Shown piece by piece: positions 35,822 to 45,800 of a stretch of DNA of 64,000 nucleotides. Numbering within the stretch: the first letter of the stretch is position 1; each line of letters begins with the position of its first letter. The DNA is from Pedobacter sp. Leaf41 (GTDB lineage: Bacteria > Bacteroidota > Bacteroidia > Sphingobacteriales > Sphingobacteriaceae). A program made the position numbers and the translations under genes. The DNA is taken from positions 310,001 through 374,000 of the forward strand of contig NZ_LMLE01000007.1 in the NCBI RefSeq assembly GCF_001422545.1. The letters are read 5' to 3'. Under the pieces are notes generated by a model. That model had not been told where the DNA came from and searched no databases. It worked only from the letters and a program-made list of their open reading frames with translations.

Positions 35822-36015
35822 CCCGCCCCCGCTTCTGCTGGCAGAAAAAGCCAGCATCTCGCTTCGGTCGGGTTTATTTCATACTGGCCACTACAATTAT
35901 GTAAGGATACCCTACATGCAAACAATTCATAAAACGTTCCTACGGAAGAAACGATTGCAAAACAATTTTTTGCTACCGAGGATACATCCCTACGGGACGG
36001 GGATGTAATTGTCTC
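35822..36015. repeat. Cluster of intergenic hairpins
   Basis: The 390-base gap between rpmH and the LytTR gene contains TGCTGGC (35836-35842)/GCCAGCA (35850-35856), a perfect 7-bp hairpin, enclosed by CCCG/CGGG (35822-35825 and 35869-35872). Further on a TTCC/GGAA dyad (near 35940) and an ACATCCC/GGGATGT stem (near 35990-36006) occur. No gene is seen in the gap. Confidence 0.5.
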
Positions 36016-36080
36016 AAATCTGAAAACTTATATCAATAATCAATCTATTGCCATTTAGGAAAACATAAGGAGCTTACTGA

Positions 36081-36815
36081 TTACAAGCCCAAAGCTGCTT
36101 TCAATTTTATGTATCCTGTTTTACTCACTGGCAGCCAGATATCTGATTTAAGCAGCACCACGTAACTATCTTTCTCTTTTAATTCGATTTTTGTAACCTG
36201 AGCAAGGTTAATGATATAAGAGCGATGAATACGGATAAATTGGCCGGAATCAAGAGTTTGTTCAAAGTAAGCCATGGTTTTATTTTTATAGAAAACACCG
36301 TCTGCTGTACTTAATTTAACATAATCATCATCAGCCTCCAGGTAATTGATATCTCCGGTTGGAATAATTTTAATTACGCCATCCTTTTTAACTACTACCC
36401 TATTATTTTGGGCCGGACTCAAAGCAGCGGCATCCAAAACAGCTTCCGTATTTTCTGTTTGATTTAATCTGGAAGGCAGCTTTTTGATGGCAGCATCAAA
36501 ACGTGCCTTATCTATTGGTTTGAGCAAATAATCTACTGCATTAACTTCAAAAGCTTTAATGGCATATTCATCAAAAGCAGTTGTAAAAATTACGGCGGGC
36601 TTATCTTCAACTAATTCCAACATTTCGAAGCCACTAATTTTTGGCATTTGAATATCAAGAAATATTAAATCTGGCTTATGTAAAGTGATGGCTTTTAATC
36701 CCTCGAAACCATCGCAACATTCAGCAACAACTTCAATTTCGGGATGATCGGTAAGATAAAATTTAACAATATCTCTCGCTAAAGGTTCATCATCAATTAA
36801 TATCGTTCTGATCAT
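36081..36815 (-). CDS. LytTR response regulator
   Basis: A 244-residue cytoplasmic regulator. Receiver domain (1-120) with the acidic pair DDE at 8-10, phospho-Asp54 in LIFLDIQMP, Thr/Lys switch residues in IFTTAFDEYA and LLKPIDKARFD; LytTR DNA-binding domain from about 140-244 (RVVVKKDGVIKII, FIRIHRSYIINL). Overlaps the kinase gene by 23 bases, so the pair is co-translated. Confidence 0.95.
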   Translation of the reverse strand: MIRTILIDDEPLARDIVKFYLTDHPEIEVVAECCDGFEGLKAITLHKPDLIFLDIQMPKISGFEMLELVEDKPAVIFTTAFDEYAIKAFEVNAVDYLLKPIDKARFDAAIKKLPSRLNQTENTEAVLDAAALSPAQNNRVVVKKDGVIKIIPTGDINYLEADDDYVKLSTADGVFYKNKTMAYFEQTLDSGQFIRIHRSYIINLAQVTKIELKEKDSYVVLLKSDIWLPVSKTGYIKLKAALGL

Positions 36816-37854
36816 TTTTCTGTGGGATTTTTAGAGTGGTAATATATAAATTATTTGCCTCAATTTCAGTTTGCAGCAAATGCGGATTTGCAAATAACAA
36901 ATATAATCTACGTTTAATAGCTGTTAAACCGAATCCTGTTCCTCCTGCGGCTTTCATTTCCGGATCGAAAGGATTTTGCACCCGCAGCTCCAGAATATTA
37001 CGATCAACTGTTACATCAACCTTAATAGTTATACCGGCAGATGTATTGTACAAACCAAACTTAATAGCATTTTCTACAATCGGCTGTAGTAAAGTTCCCG
37101 GCAAACATAAATTCAAAGTATCATCGGCTACATTTACCTCAATATTTAAGCGATGGCTAAAACGTACCTTTTCAATATCAAGGTAAAGCTGGATGTATTC
37201 CATTTCTTCTTCTACAGAAACCCACAATTCGTCATCGCGTTTTAAGGTTCCGCGAAGAAAAGAAGCCAACTTGGTAATCATCACGCCTGCCTCTTTAGGG
37301 TTTACCATTGTAAGCGCAAATACCGAATTTAAACTATTGAACAAAAAGTGGGGTTGCAATTGGTGACGAAGCTTGTTTAGCTCCGCTTCTTTTGCCAAAC
37401 TTTTTGCCGCCGAAAGCCTTTCGTGTGTTTCCGATTGTTCCTCCAGCCTGTACCATAAAATATTGGCCAATGCACACCAGGCCAAACACATAAAGGAAAT
37501 TAAGCCACGGAAGGCAAAAGAGAAATTATAGAAATCTAAATACTCCTTAAAATCTGAAAATATGTATAACATCGCATATTTTGCAGCATAAATAATTACA
37601 AACGTAAGTGCCAATGTAATGATGAGCACATACAATATTCGTTCGTTTTTTGGCTGATAGTAGCCCAGCATATTACTTATGGCAATACAGGCCATCACCA
37701 GTAAGAAATTACTCAAAAAACTATCTGCAAATGAAATTAACCAAGAAAAATTCACCACATAATGTAGGCCAACGGCACATAGAATAAACCAAGCGATAGC
37801 TATAGCTGCAGAGTTTTTTTGAATTTGTGGGATGGATAGAGGTCTAGTTGTCAA
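36793..37854 (-). CDS. LytS-type sensor histidine kinase
   Basis: A 353-residue membrane kinase. Four membrane helices (e.g. SAAIAIAWFILCAVGLHYVV, ILYVLIITLALTFVIIYAAK, GLISFMCLAWCALANILWY) precede a His_kinase domain with LQPHFLFNSLNSVFAL (phosphoacceptor His) and an HATPase with QPIVENAIKFGL and GTGFGLTAIKRRL. No periplasmic ligand domain is visible. It is partner of the LytTR regulator downstream, and both lie beside the LiaF-like protein. Confidence 0.94.
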   Translation of the reverse strand: MTTRPLSIPQIQKNSAAIAIAWFILCAVGLHYVVNFSWLISFADSFLSNFLLVMACIAISNMLGYYQPKNERILYVLIITLALTFVIIYAAKYAMLYIFSDFKEYLDFYNFSFAFRGLISFMCLAWCALANILWYRLEEQSETHERLSAAKSLAKEAELNKLRHQLQPHFLFNSLNSVFALTMVNPKEAGVMITKLASFLRGTLKRDDELWVSVEEEMEYIQLYLDIEKVRFSHRLNIEVNVADDTLNLCLPGTLLQPIVENAIKFGLYNTSAGITIKVDVTVDRNILELRVQNPFDPEMKAAGGTGFGLTAIKRRLYLLFANPHLLQTEIEANNLYITTLKIPQKNDQNDIN

Positions 37855-37930
37855 AGCGTTGTTTGTTTAGGTAATAATAAACGAAGTAAACGACCAGAAA
37901 ATCTCTGATCATTTACTTTTGATTATAGTT

Positions 37931-38701
37931 TTAAAAACTTTTGATTTCAATCCCCCCGAAAAGTACGGTTCCATCTAAAACTAAGGTTTTCTGCATTTGA
38001 TCTATCGGCAGCATGTGCCCCCTCTTGTCTTCTACACTACCAAATATAGCTGTAACATTAGATTGTATTGCCCAATTTGGTGGTACAATTAATTTGATAC
38101 CTCCAAAAACTGCAGTAACATCAATCACTACATAATCCGTAAAGTCAGCTTGCGTCATTATAATATCCGAGCCGCCGAAAACTGCAGTCACGTCTCCACC
38201 TTTAAAGTTTTTAGAATAAACGGTTTGATTTGATCCGCCAAAAACGGCTGCAACATCAATTATGTCATTTCTGTTTGCTTTCTTATCTGCTTCGTCATCA
38301 AGATCTATCTCATCATTTACACCAAATTCATTCTTAAGTGCACCTTTAAATGATTTTTTCCTTTTCAGCGTATCCTTTGGTTTAAAAATTAAAAAGCCAC
38401 CAACAATTACTAAACCTATGCCCAGGGCGTATTTAGATATGTCGAAATCGAAGCCCATATCATCTACCGTTTGATATACACCAAACAAAATAAGAACAAG
38501 CCACCAAACCCCTTTAAAATTTTTCCTTACACCAATAAACACGCCAAGTGCAATTAGAAATGTCCAAAAGCTAAATACCCAACCCGGAATATTTAAACCC
38601 AGATTATCTAATAAAAATGCTAGCCCAATAATTAATATGATGGAACCACTCCAAACTCTACCAGAGTTTTTGATGTGATTATTTTCATTTACATTTTCCA
38701 T
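37931..38701 (-). CDS. LiaF-like membrane protein
   Basis: A 256-residue protein. Four hydrophobic helices (SGSIILIIGLAFLLDNLGL onward, about 17-105) are followed by a soluble domain with repeated AVFGG blocks (IDVAAVFGGSNQTV, DVTAVFGGSDIIM, IDVTAVFGGIKLIV, GTVLFGGIEIKSF), the hallmark of the LiaF/DUF2154 C-terminal beta-helix. LiaF proteins modulate cell-envelope stress two-component systems; the adjacent LytS/LytR pair makes that role plausible here. Confidence 0.88.
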   Translation of the reverse strand: MENVNENNHIKNSGRVWSGSIILIIGLAFLLDNLGLNIPGWVFSFWTFLIALGVFIGVRKNFKGVWWLVLILFGVYQTVDDMGFDFDISKYALGIGLVIVGGFLIFKPKDTLKRKKSFKGALKNEFGVNDEIDLDDEADKKANRNDIIDVAAVFGGSNQTVYSKNFKGGDVTAVFGGSDIIMTQADFTDYVVIDVTAVFGGIKLIVPPNWAIQSNVTAIFGSVEDKRGHMLPIDQMQKTLVLDGTVLFGGIEIKSF

Positions 38702-38832
38702 GTGTTCATTTATTTAATACCCAAAAGTATTTATAAATTAAAAGTTAATAACTGTTGTTTTCTCCAGTATCGGCAAAATGGCGGTAAGTAGTATCATTTC
38801 ATCGGCGAAAAATATTTTCTTATTTTGAGCAC

Positions 38833-39705
38833 ATGAAATATTTACTATTTATCTCTTTCATTATTTTCAATTTTGATGTATTTGCACAAGATTTGCCATC
38901 ACACTACAAAGTTTATGACGTTAAAAAGCAAAAAGTAATTCCTTTAGATGAATTAATTACCGACATGCATCAGGCTGATGTTTTGTTTTTTGGAGAAGAG
39001 CATAACGATTCTATAGGGCATATTTTGGAATTTACTATTTTCAAAAAATTAGCTGAACAATTCCCTGAAAAAACCGCTCTTAGTTTAGAAATGTTCCACA
39101 CTGATGTTCAACCCGTAGTAGATGAATATCTAGCCGACTTAATATCAGAAAAGAATTTTATCAAAGAAGGAAGGGCGTGGTCAAATTACAAAGACTATAA
39201 ACCCTTAATTGAATATGCTAAAACAAACAAGCTTGCTGTAATTGCCGGCAACGCCGCCACTCGCTATAGCAATGCAGTGACTAAAAATGGATTGACTGTT
39301 TTAAGTGGCTTTCCTAAGTCATCACTAAGCAATTTGCCACCTCTCCCTATTGATACCGCTACTGGAAGATATCTGGAAAAATTTACCGAACTACTGGGAG
39401 GGCATAGCATGGGCTCGATGAAAGTCTATCAAACTCAAAATTTTTGGGATGCTACCATGGCTTGGTCAATCGCTAAGTTTGCGAAAGCAAATAAAGGAAT
39501 TAAAATTCTACAACTAAATGGCCGCTTTCACAGTGATGAAAAGCTTGGAACGTTGGCCAAACTTCAAAAATATGCTCCAACACTAAAAATTCTTAATATT
39601 TCATCATTTAGTGATGAAAATTTTGAGAATCCGAATTGGGAAAAACATAAAAACCTGGGCGATTATATTATAATAACGGATCCGAAAGTGAAAAGAAGTT
39701 TTTAA
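38833..39705 (+). CDS. ChaN-like heme/iron-handling lipoprotein family protein
   Basis: A 290-residue exported protein: signal peptide MKYLLFISFIIFNFDVFA; no clear lipobox. It has the ChaN/Cofac_haem_bdg signature ADVLFFGEEHNDSIGHILEF, TALSLEMFHTDVQPVVDEYL, and DYKPLIEYAK. Family members bind heme at the outer membrane and act in iron uptake or heme handling. The downstream terminator is shared with mscL on the other strand. Confidence 0.85.
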   Translation: MKYLLFISFIIFNFDVFAQDLPSHYKVYDVKKQKVIPLDELITDMHQADVLFFGEEHNDSIGHILEFTIFKKLAEQFPEKTALSLEMFHTDVQPVVDEYLADLISEKNFIKEGRAWSNYKDYKPLIEYAKTNKLAVIAGNAATRYSNAVTKNGLTVLSGFPKSSLSNLPPLPIDTATGRYLEKFTELLGGHSMGSMKVYQTQNFWDATMAWSIAKFAKANKGIKILQLNGRFHSDEKLGTLAKLQKYAPTLKILNISSFSDENFENPNWEKHKNLGDYIIITDPKVKRSF

Positions 39706-39743
39706 AAACAAAGATCCGCCCTTAAGCAGATCTTTGTTTTTTT
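39704..39743 (+). terminator. Bidirectional terminator between ChaN and mscL
   Basis: AAAAACAAAGATC (39704-39716) and GATCTTTGTTTTT (39729-39741) pair perfectly and are followed by further T residues; the A run at the other side makes it useful for mscL too. Confidence 0.85.
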
Positions 39744-40131
39744 ACGCTTTTGCTTTAAGCAAATCCCTTATTTCTGCTAAAAGAACTTCTTCTTTTGTTG
39801 GTAGTGCTGGAGCCGCAGGAGCCGCAACTTCCTTTTTCTTAAGGTTATTGGCACCTTTAATAATCACAAATAACACCAAAGCCACAATAATAAATGTAAT
39901 TACTTGCGATAGGAAATTTCCGTACTTTATTGCTGTTCCAGCAATAGTGAGTTGGCTTAAATCTTCTAATCCGGCTGCTTTCAATGCCGGGCCTAGCACT
40001 GCAGGCGTAATAATATCCTCCACTAGTGAGCTTACAATTTTTCCAAATGCAGCACCAATGATAACACCGACGGCTAGGTCGAGAACGTTCCCTTTAACCG
40101 CGAAGTCTTTAAATTCTTTAACAAAACCCAT
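39742..40131 (-). CDS. mscL: Large-conductance mechanosensitive channel
   Basis: Pentameric inner-membrane tension valve that releases solutes on osmotic downshock. The protein from MGFVKEFKDFAVKGNVLDLA (start 40131) has 129 residues. TM1 VGVIIGAAFGKIVSSLV, the periplasmic loop and TM2 VITFIIVALVLFVIIK followed by a Pro/Ala-rich linker and the C-terminal EVLLAEIRDLLK helix match MscL. An upstream in-frame Met (40203) lacks the family's length. Confidence 0.95.
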   Translation of the reverse strand: MGFVKEFKDFAVKGNVLDLAVGVIIGAAFGKIVSSLVEDIITPAVLGPALKAAGLEDLSQLTIAGTAIKYGNFLSQVITFIIVALVLFVIIKGANNLKKKEVAAPAAPALPTKEEVLLAEIRDLLKAKA

Positions 40132-40263
40132 ATTTTTTAAGCTTAGATGATTTATATACGAAAATAGCAAACATTCAACTGAATCCAAATGTTTAGCAAA
40201 CAATTAAACCAAACATTCAAAAGCATTTACATTAATTCGAAAGAATATCTGAAATGATTTGTT

Positions 40264-40271
40264 TATTTTTG
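40264..40271 (+). promoter_or_regulatory. -7 box of rpoN
   Basis: TATTTTTG, a full TAnnTTTG, lies 21 bases before the rpoN ATG. The -33 element is not clear. Confidence 0.45.
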
Positions 40272-40292
40272 CTGCAATCCTGAATACAAAAT

Positions 40293-41765
40293 ATGCTAAA
40301 GCAACATCTACAACAAAAATTATTACAAAAGTTATCACCCCAACAAATTCAGTTTATAAAGTTGTTACAGGTGCCAACGGTTGCTTTAGATACGCGTGTA
40401 AAAGAAGAATTAGAAGATAATCCTGCTTTAGAAGACCCTAGTTTGATGACACAGGATGAGCCTAAAAGCGAATATGATGATTTAAACGACAGCCCTGAGG
40501 ACTTCGATGGACCATCTGAAGATACCAGCATGGATGAGTTTAATGTAGATGATTATCTGCAAGATGACAATACCAACGATTATAGTACTAATTACAACAA
40601 TGGTGATGATGACGAAGAGAAAAAAGAAACTCCAATCGCCATTGAAAGCACCTTCTTTGAAAGTTTACAAGAGCAATTAGATCTTATTCCTCTATCAGAC
40701 CAGGATTTTATTATCGGTAAACAAATTATCGGAAGTTTGGATGATGATGGTTATCTACGCCGTCCATTGGGTTCTATGATTGACGATTTGGCTTTTTCTC
40801 AAAATGTAATGGTTGAGGAAGAAGATGTATTGGAAATGTTAAAACTGATACAGAGTTTCGATCCTCCAGGCATTGGCGCAAGAGACTTGAAAGAGTGTTT
40901 ATTGATTCAATTAAAAAGAAAAGACCCTAATAATCCAATAATAGTTAAAGCAATGAATGTTGTAGAAAACTATTTGGACGAATTTACGAGAAAACATTAC
41001 GACAAACTCGAAAAAAGCTTAGGATTAGATAGCGAAGAACTTAAAGAGGTAGTCAACGAGATTTTGCGTTTAAATCCAAAACCAGGTGATGCAAATCAGG
41101 TAACAACCAAACAAATGCAAATCATTCCGGATTTTCATATTAGTAATAATGATGGAATTTTAATTTTAACGCTGAACTCTAAAAATGCTCCTGAGTTAAA
41201 AGTAAGCCGCTCTTATCAGGAAATGTTTGAGCATTACGATAAGGCTTCATCAAAAGATAAAAAGCTTAAAGAAGCTGTTCAGTTTGTGAAGCAAAAATTA
41301 GATTCGGCTAAGTGGTTTATCGATGCCATTAAACAAAGGCAACAAACTTTGTTGAAAACGATGAATGCAATTATGCATTATCAGTACGAATATTTTTTAA
41401 CAGCTGATGAACGCAAAATGCGTCCAATGATATTAAAAGATATTGCTGATAAAATCGACATGGATATTTCTACCGTATCTCGTGTAGCCAATTCGAAGTA
41501 TGTGCAAACTGAATTTGGCACCTTTTTATTAAAATCTTTCTTCTCAGAAGCCATTCAGACAGAAAATGGAGAAGAGGTATCGAACAAAGAAGTAAAAAAA
41601 ATACTGGAAGATTGTATTGGAAATGAGGATAAACGCAAGCCTCTTGCCGACGAGAAATTGACCGATATTTTAAAAGAAAGGGGTTATAACATTGCCCGTA
41701 GAACTGTTGCTAAATACAGAGAGCAAATGAATATCCCGGTGGCAAGGTTAAGAAAGGAACTTTAG
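40293..41765 (+). CDS. rpoN: RNA polymerase sigma-54 factor
   Basis: Sigma-54 directs polymerase to -24/-12 promoters that need AAA+ activators. The 490-residue protein has the Gln/Leu-rich region I (QQKLLQKLSPQQIQFIKLLQ), an acidic variable region II (about 50-115), the core-binding and HTH region (DISTVSRVANSKYVQTEFGT) and the RpoN box ARRTVAKYREQMNIP near the C terminus (about 468-482). Complete and typical. No activator gene is next to it. Confidence 0.96.
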   Translation: MLKQHLQQKLLQKLSPQQIQFIKLLQVPTVALDTRVKEELEDNPALEDPSLMTQDEPKSEYDDLNDSPEDFDGPSEDTSMDEFNVDDYLQDDNTNDYSTNYNNGDDDEEKKETPIAIESTFFESLQEQLDLIPLSDQDFIIGKQIIGSLDDDGYLRRPLGSMIDDLAFSQNVMVEEEDVLEMLKLIQSFDPPGIGARDLKECLLIQLKRKDPNNPIIVKAMNVVENYLDEFTRKHYDKLEKSLGLDSEELKEVVNEILRLNPKPGDANQVTTKQMQIIPDFHISNNDGILILTLNSKNAPELKVSRSYQEMFEHYDKASSKDKKLKEAVQFVKQKLDSAKWFIDAIKQRQQTLLKTMNAIMHYQYEYFLTADERKMRPMILKDIADKIDMDISTVSRVANSKYVQTEFGTFLLKSFFSEAIQTENGEEVSNKEVKKILEDCIGNEDKRKPLADEKLTDILKERGYNIARRTVAKYREQMNIPVARLRKEL

Positions 41766-41858
41766 GCCGCGGGAGATTTTCAGTTTTCAGTTGATATTAA
41801 TCAGTATTTGGTTCATTTGGATGTGCGTTTGAACTTAAGATAACTTGCGTTTACTGCT

Positions 41859-42869
41859 TTACCACATTCGGATATAAGAAGGTACTTTATAAATGTTGTT
41901 AAGTAGTAATCCCAAAACAATTTCATGGCTACCATTGCTTACCTGATTCAAATCAGAAGTGGTAAAATCGTAAGAGTAGGTTAGATTCAACATCTTTCCA
42001 ATATTGAAACCGGCCATTGCCGAAAATGAATCATCCTTGCGATAACTTCCTCCAAGCCACAACTTATCTCTAAAAGCTATTTTCATATTTAGATCTACCG
42101 ATACTGGCGCTGGCTGCACATATTTAACCATAACGGAAGGAATTGCAGCAATTTCATCATCAAGAAAAAATTTATACCCCACTGTACCAAAGAAATGTGG
42201 AACCGCTTTTCCTTGATTATAGGCTTCATCTCCAGAAAAACTTAATTTTTGAGACAATATCTGTTGAGCTGAGACTCCTGCAAACATTCTTGCACCGTAT
42301 AACCAAACGCCAACGCTTAAATCTGGACGTAGTTGGTTGGTAATTGCTCTATTGAGTGATGGTTCATAAGGATTTTCGAATGTCAATGCATTTATATCTA
42401 ATGAAATGCTAGATAAACCTGCTGCAACACCTGCAGATAAATTAAAGTTATTGCTCAATTGCAAATGATAGGCGTAGGTTACATTGGCATCCAATCTTTT
42501 TATCGGGCCTGTTTTATCCAAAACTGCGGTAACACCCATGCCATGATGTGGCGGTGATGAAGTATAATTCTGCATATAATTCCGATCCATTGGATTGCCT
42601 GTTTCTTCGGGAAATGAAGTGAGTGCATTACTCCACAACTGATTATCACCCAACGCCCAATGTGCTGACACGAAAGAGGTTTGTGGCGCATCGTTAATTC
42701 CAGCCCATTGTTTCCGATAACCTGCTTTAAAATCAATATAATTTTCTATCCCAGAAAGTGCCGGGTTAAGCAAATATTGATTAAAAATGTACTGAGTGTA
42801 TTGTGGCTTTTGCTGAGAAAAAGCTTTGGTAGAAACAAGTAAGGCAAATATAAGGATATACTTTTTCAA
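41859..42869 (-). CDS. PorP/SprF family type IX secretion membrane protein
   Basis: A 336-residue outer-membrane protein: signal peptide MKKYILIFALLVSTKAFS, then QKPQYTQYIFNQYLLNPALSG, the PorP/SprF signature, amphipathic strands (DLNMKIAFRDKLWLGGSYRK) and a C-terminal IVLGLLLNN strand. PorP/SprF proteins support type IX secretion and anchoring of particular cargo, often from the gene right next to them, as here with the 1163-residue cargo three bases upstream. Confidence 0.93.
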   Translation of the reverse strand: MKKYILIFALLVSTKAFSQQKPQYTQYIFNQYLLNPALSGIENYIDFKAGYRKQWAGINDAPQTSFVSAHWALGDNQLWSNALTSFPEETGNPMDRNYMQNYTSSPPHHGMGVTAVLDKTGPIKRLDANVTYAYHLQLSNNFNLSAGVAAGLSSISLDINALTFENPYEPSLNRAITNQLRPDLSVGVWLYGARMFAGVSAQQILSQKLSFSGDEAYNQGKAVPHFFGTVGYKFFLDDEIAAIPSVMVKYVQPAPVSVDLNMKIAFRDKLWLGGSYRKDDSFSAMAGFNIGKMLNLTYSYDFTTSDLNQVSNGSHEIVLGLLLNNIYKVPSYIRMW

Positions 42870-42872
42870 AAT

Positions 42873-45800
42873 TTATCTGATTATTGTGAGCGGTCCGGTA
42901 ACGTTTTTCCTTCCATTTCGTGGATTTATGATGTAGTAATAAACACCAACCGGAAGTTGTTCATTTTGATAATTCCCATCAAATGGGGTTCTATATCCAG
43001 CACTAAAAAATATTCGGCTCCCATTCCGGTTAAAGACTTCTACAGTTGCCTTTGGATAACTTTCCAAATACTTGATATTCCATACATCATTAATTCCATC
43101 ACCATTTGGAGTGAAACTACTCGGAGGATTAACAGCCTGTAAAACCTTAACCGATACCCGTAATACTGCAGTGCATTGCTCCGGACTGGTAGTTACAGTT
43201 AAGGTATAGTCAGTATCTTCTTCCGGTGAGGCAATTGGATTCAAGATTTTGTTATTATTCAACCCTGCAGCCGGTAACCACTCATATTTCAATCCTTCGC
43301 CTGTTGCTACAGCAGGAATTTGTATTTCTCCTCCTGCTAAGATATAAATAATCGAGCCGCCATCAACCACTGGTGATTTATTTACAAAAATTGATTTTGT
43401 AACCGCAGCACTACAACTATTATCTGCTGTGAAAGTATAGGTGATATTATGAGGCCCAAGTCCTGCCAGTTTCGGATTAAATGTTCCATCAGGTTTCAAA
43501 CCGTTTCCATCGCTGCTATAAACCCCAATGCCGGAAATTCCGTTGGTTTCATGAAATTGATTGATAACAACATTACCATCATTCTCACACACAGGCAAAA
43601 TTTCATCAACTGTTATTATTGGAGATGCGTTCAAGGTAATAGTTTTAATAATAAAATCAGAACATTGGCCTCCTGAATAGGCAACTACTTTAATCTGAAC
43701 ATCTTTAGTTAGCGGGGAACCAAAAGGTACATAATTCAAATCTATTTGATCTGGTATTGGAAAATTAAAAGTTTCCATGCGCTCTGGCTGGTTATCTAAA
43801 TCTTTGTAAACCTCAATCTTGGTTACCTTTCCAAAATCTACCGTTGATGTATTTTTAAGTGAGATTACCGTATTGCTGCAATAATTATTGGTAACCAAGG
43901 GTTCAAAGTTGGCCTTAGGAACAGATCCGTTGACGGTAAACTGTTGTTTAACAATATCTGTACATCCGTTTGTGTTAGTAATGGTCAGGGTAACATCGTA
44001 ATTATCGGCTACGGTGTAAGTATGTGAACCGTCTTTCGCATTTGATGTGTTTTTTACCAAATCAGCTGCCGATAAATATTTGTCTCCAAAATCCCATTTA
44101 TAAGTTAATCCATCAGCCGTACCGTCTACATTTACTGCTGTATTGGTGAAATTAGCAACAGCATCTTTCAAACAGATATCGGGCATTTCAAAACCTGCTT
44201 TTGGTAGCTCTGTAACATTGATTTCCCATTTCTTTGCTTCGCTTACGCAATTATTCGATGACGTGGTTACCAGCGAAATGGTATACTTTCCTGTTTTAGT
44301 ATATTTATGTCTTGGATTTTGATCAGTTGAAACTGCTGTTCCGTCATCAAAATTCCAGGCCCAGCTTTTAATGGTATTTACAGATATATCATTGCTGATG
44401 GTTGATGAGTCTTGAATTGTAAATTCGGTATTGGTGCAAGTTTCAGCAGGAGCTTTAAAATTTGAAACTGGCTGTGGGTAAATTTCTATTTCTTTTTCAA
44501 CAGGTTCAGAATAACAGCCTGTTCCAGATTTTACAGTTAATAAAACCTTGTATTTACCTTCTTTTAAAAAAGTATGTTTTGGGTTTTGATCGGTTGATGT
44601 TGTGCCATCTCTAAAATCCCAGAGCCAATTTGTAATCGCAAAATCCGTTGTTTTAGAATCACTTTTATCTGTAAACTGAACTTCAGTATTAGCACAACCT
44701 GTCAACTTGGCTTCAAAATCAGTAATAGGCAAATCGTAGATATTAAAAACATAGTTGGTTGTAATGTCGCCTGTGATACAATTATTTGCATTTGTTGGTA
44801 TGTGTGCAACTACTTCTAAATGGTATTCACCGGTTTGAGTGTAGGTTTTACTTACAGGATAACGGTACACATAGATAGTCTGTCCGTTTACAACCTTTGT
44901 TTCAGGTAAAGGATTTGAAACTGTTTCTGGCACCCCACCTTCCAAAGTCCAGGTGATGCGATCTGGTTTATAAGGCAAATTGACTTTAAAATCAACAGTT
45001 TGTCCAATACAACCATTGGGACTTTCCTCATTTCGGGTTTCATCAATAACCGTTAAATAATTATTTGATGATAAATTAGTCCCTGCTGAATAGGAATATG
45101 ATTCGGCATTGCCAAATCCATAAGCAATCGCATTAAATCCATCATCAGCTGTCAACGTTAAACTGCTTGCTGTAACAGGAATCTGGGCAAACGAATAACT
45201 AGAATTGCCAATAAGTGTACTCCATGATGCTGTGGGAGCTATTCCATTAATTTTAAAGCTGTTTACTTTATTTGTTCTAATTAGAACGTTGATGTACTTA
45301 TCCACTATTGATTCCAAGTCGGATGAAAACACAGTAACGGTTTTAATGCTGAATTCAACTGGATTAAGAATAACCATTTCCGGATCTCCAATGATAGCAG
45401 CACCCGAAGCTGAAGAACAATTTTGAGTAAGTGAATATTGGGCAACACTAATTAATTTATCTGCAGCGATAAACGTAGATTGGTTTAAAATGCTACTTTC
45501 ATAGAATTCACCCTTATTCAAAGTAATGTTCGTACCGTCTAGAGTGATTTTCGTATTGTCTTCTTGAGCTAAGATTCTTAAGATGTACCGCCTATCTTTG
45601 AATGGAACAACGCCATAGTTTCTTCCCCAGCTTACCGTAGGATAAAGTTGTTGATATAGCGGATCTTGAGAACCAGTACATGGGCCTATTACAATTACAG
45701 ATGAGCCAGAAAAAGCAGCAAATCGTTTGCAAGATGATTTTGTTTTATCTGTTTCCACATAAACTCCGGTTAAATCACCCGAACCGGCGATGTATTCGTA

